A DNA stretch of 5,772 bases from an uncultured Oscillospiraceae bacterium. GTDB lineage: Bacteria > Bacillota_A > Clostridia > Oscillospirales > Oscillospiraceae. The DNA lies in assembly GCA_900770015.1 (NCBI GenBank), contig CAAGIU010000098.1, positions 1-5,772 on the forward strand. The letters run 5' to 3'. The translations under genes and the position numbers were made by a program. Below the pieces are notes generated by a model that did not search any database, was not told the DNA's origin, and saw nothing but the letters and a program-made list of their open reading frames with translations. Below, piece by piece: positions 5,544-5,772 of this stretch (positions within the stretch are counted from its first letter, which is position 1; each line of letters starts with the position of its first letter).

Positions 5544-5765
5544 AAATTGTAATTTGGCGGGCAGATTTTTGCTCAAGCCACTGTAGGGGAGGCTATAGAT
5601 GCCCGCCAGGTTTCGGTTTCCGAGTGCTCGGTTGAATGGAAAACTGTTGGACATACGTACGAATTCGCCCAACGTGATTGCCTTTTGAGGGCTTACACTG
5701 CGCGGGAGGATGATATCCTCCCCTACATTGGATGGGTGGTAATTTGCCCCGCTAAATTACAATTT
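5544..5765. repeat. Palindrome-rich intergenic element with 18-bp terminal inverted repeats (MITE/REP-like)
   Basis: The 222-bp stretch is bounded by AAATTGTAATTTGGCGGG (5544-5561) and CCCGCTAAATTACAATTT (5748-5765), which are reverse complements with one mismatch. Inside are three further perfect inverted pairs: TGGCGGGCA/TGCCCGCCA (5555-5563 / 5600-5608), TGTAGGGGAGG/CCTCCCCTACA (5582-5592 / 5717-5727) and the hairpin GGGAGGAT-gat-ATCCTCCC (5704-5722). GTAATTT/AAATTAC (5739-5745 / 5754-5760) adds a small hairpin at the right end. No convincing coding sequence, promoter or T-run terminator is seen. The layout suggests a non-autonomous mobile or dispersed repeat, though no target-site duplication is visible and the window ends 7 nt beyond it. 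Confidence 0.6.
5704..5722. repeat. Perfect 8-bp hairpin inside the intergenic element
   Basis: GGGAGGAT (5704-5711) and ATCCTCCC (5715-5722) form an 8-bp stem with a 3-nt loop. There is no T-run on either strand side, so it is not a standard terminator. Its right arm is shared with the longer TGTAGGGGAGG/CCTCCCCTACA pairing, so two alternative folds compete for the same bases. Confidence 0.7.
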
Positions 5766-5772
5766 GCCAATG

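Noticed and set aside
5620..5631. CCGAG-tg-CTCGG short palindrome
   Set aside because: The 2-nt loop and 5-bp arms are too small to support a separate feature; it is left as part of the palindrome-rich element.
5466..5672. A 68-codon minus-strand open frame running into the end of the M56 gene
   Set aside because: It overlaps the palindromic element and the coding end of the + strand gene and has no recognisable motif; its sequence is explained by the inverted repeats.

Overview
The window looks like chromosomal DNA from an anaerobic, fairly GC-rich member of the Clostridia, possibly an Oscillospiraceae/Ruminococcaceae-type gut bacterium. The clues are strong AAGGAGG-type ribosome binding sites, a fermentative citrate-lyase operon, and a BlaI/M56-peptidase pair of the kind common in Firmicutes. 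The taxonomic placement is inference. All genes lie on the + strand.

Region 1 (1-2664) is the tail of a citrate lyase operon. It holds a biotin-independent acyl carrier protein (gamma subunit, citD), the lyase (beta, citE) and the CoA/ACP transferase (alpha, citF). The genes are tightly coupled: citD and citE are 3 nt apart, and citE and citF overlap by 8 nt. A strong intrinsic terminator follows citF. Together they form the complex that splits citrate, or possibly the related citramalate, into acetate plus a 2-oxo acid. The genes needed to load the prosthetic group (citC, citX, citG) are not in the window and may lie upstream.

Region 2 (2665-5509) is a separate two-gene regulatory operon. 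A near-consensus sigma-A promoter carries two copies of a 17-bp operator, GTCTACTnnnTGTAGAA. It drives a BlaI/MecI-family winged-helix repressor and an M56 (BlaR1-like) membrane metalloprotease. The protease half is canonical (transmembrane segments, HExxH). The roughly 490-residue extracytoplasmic part is not a penicillin-binding domain: it has no SxxK motif, is very acidic, contains two diverged copies of one module, and ends in a third, unrecognised module. The fourth membrane segment ends in a lipobox-like LIAC. The expected logic is that an extracellular signal activates the protease, the repressor is inactivated and the operon is derepressed. The signal is unlikely to be a beta-lactam recognised by acylation.

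Region 3 (5510-5772) has no convincing gene. It holds a palindrome-rich stretch bounded by an 18-bp imperfect inverted repeat (5544-5561 / 5748-5765) with nested hairpins inside, which resembles a small non-autonomous (MITE/REP-like) element.

The best candidate for something undescribed is the M56 sensor with its tandem modules and possible lipoprotein-type processing.
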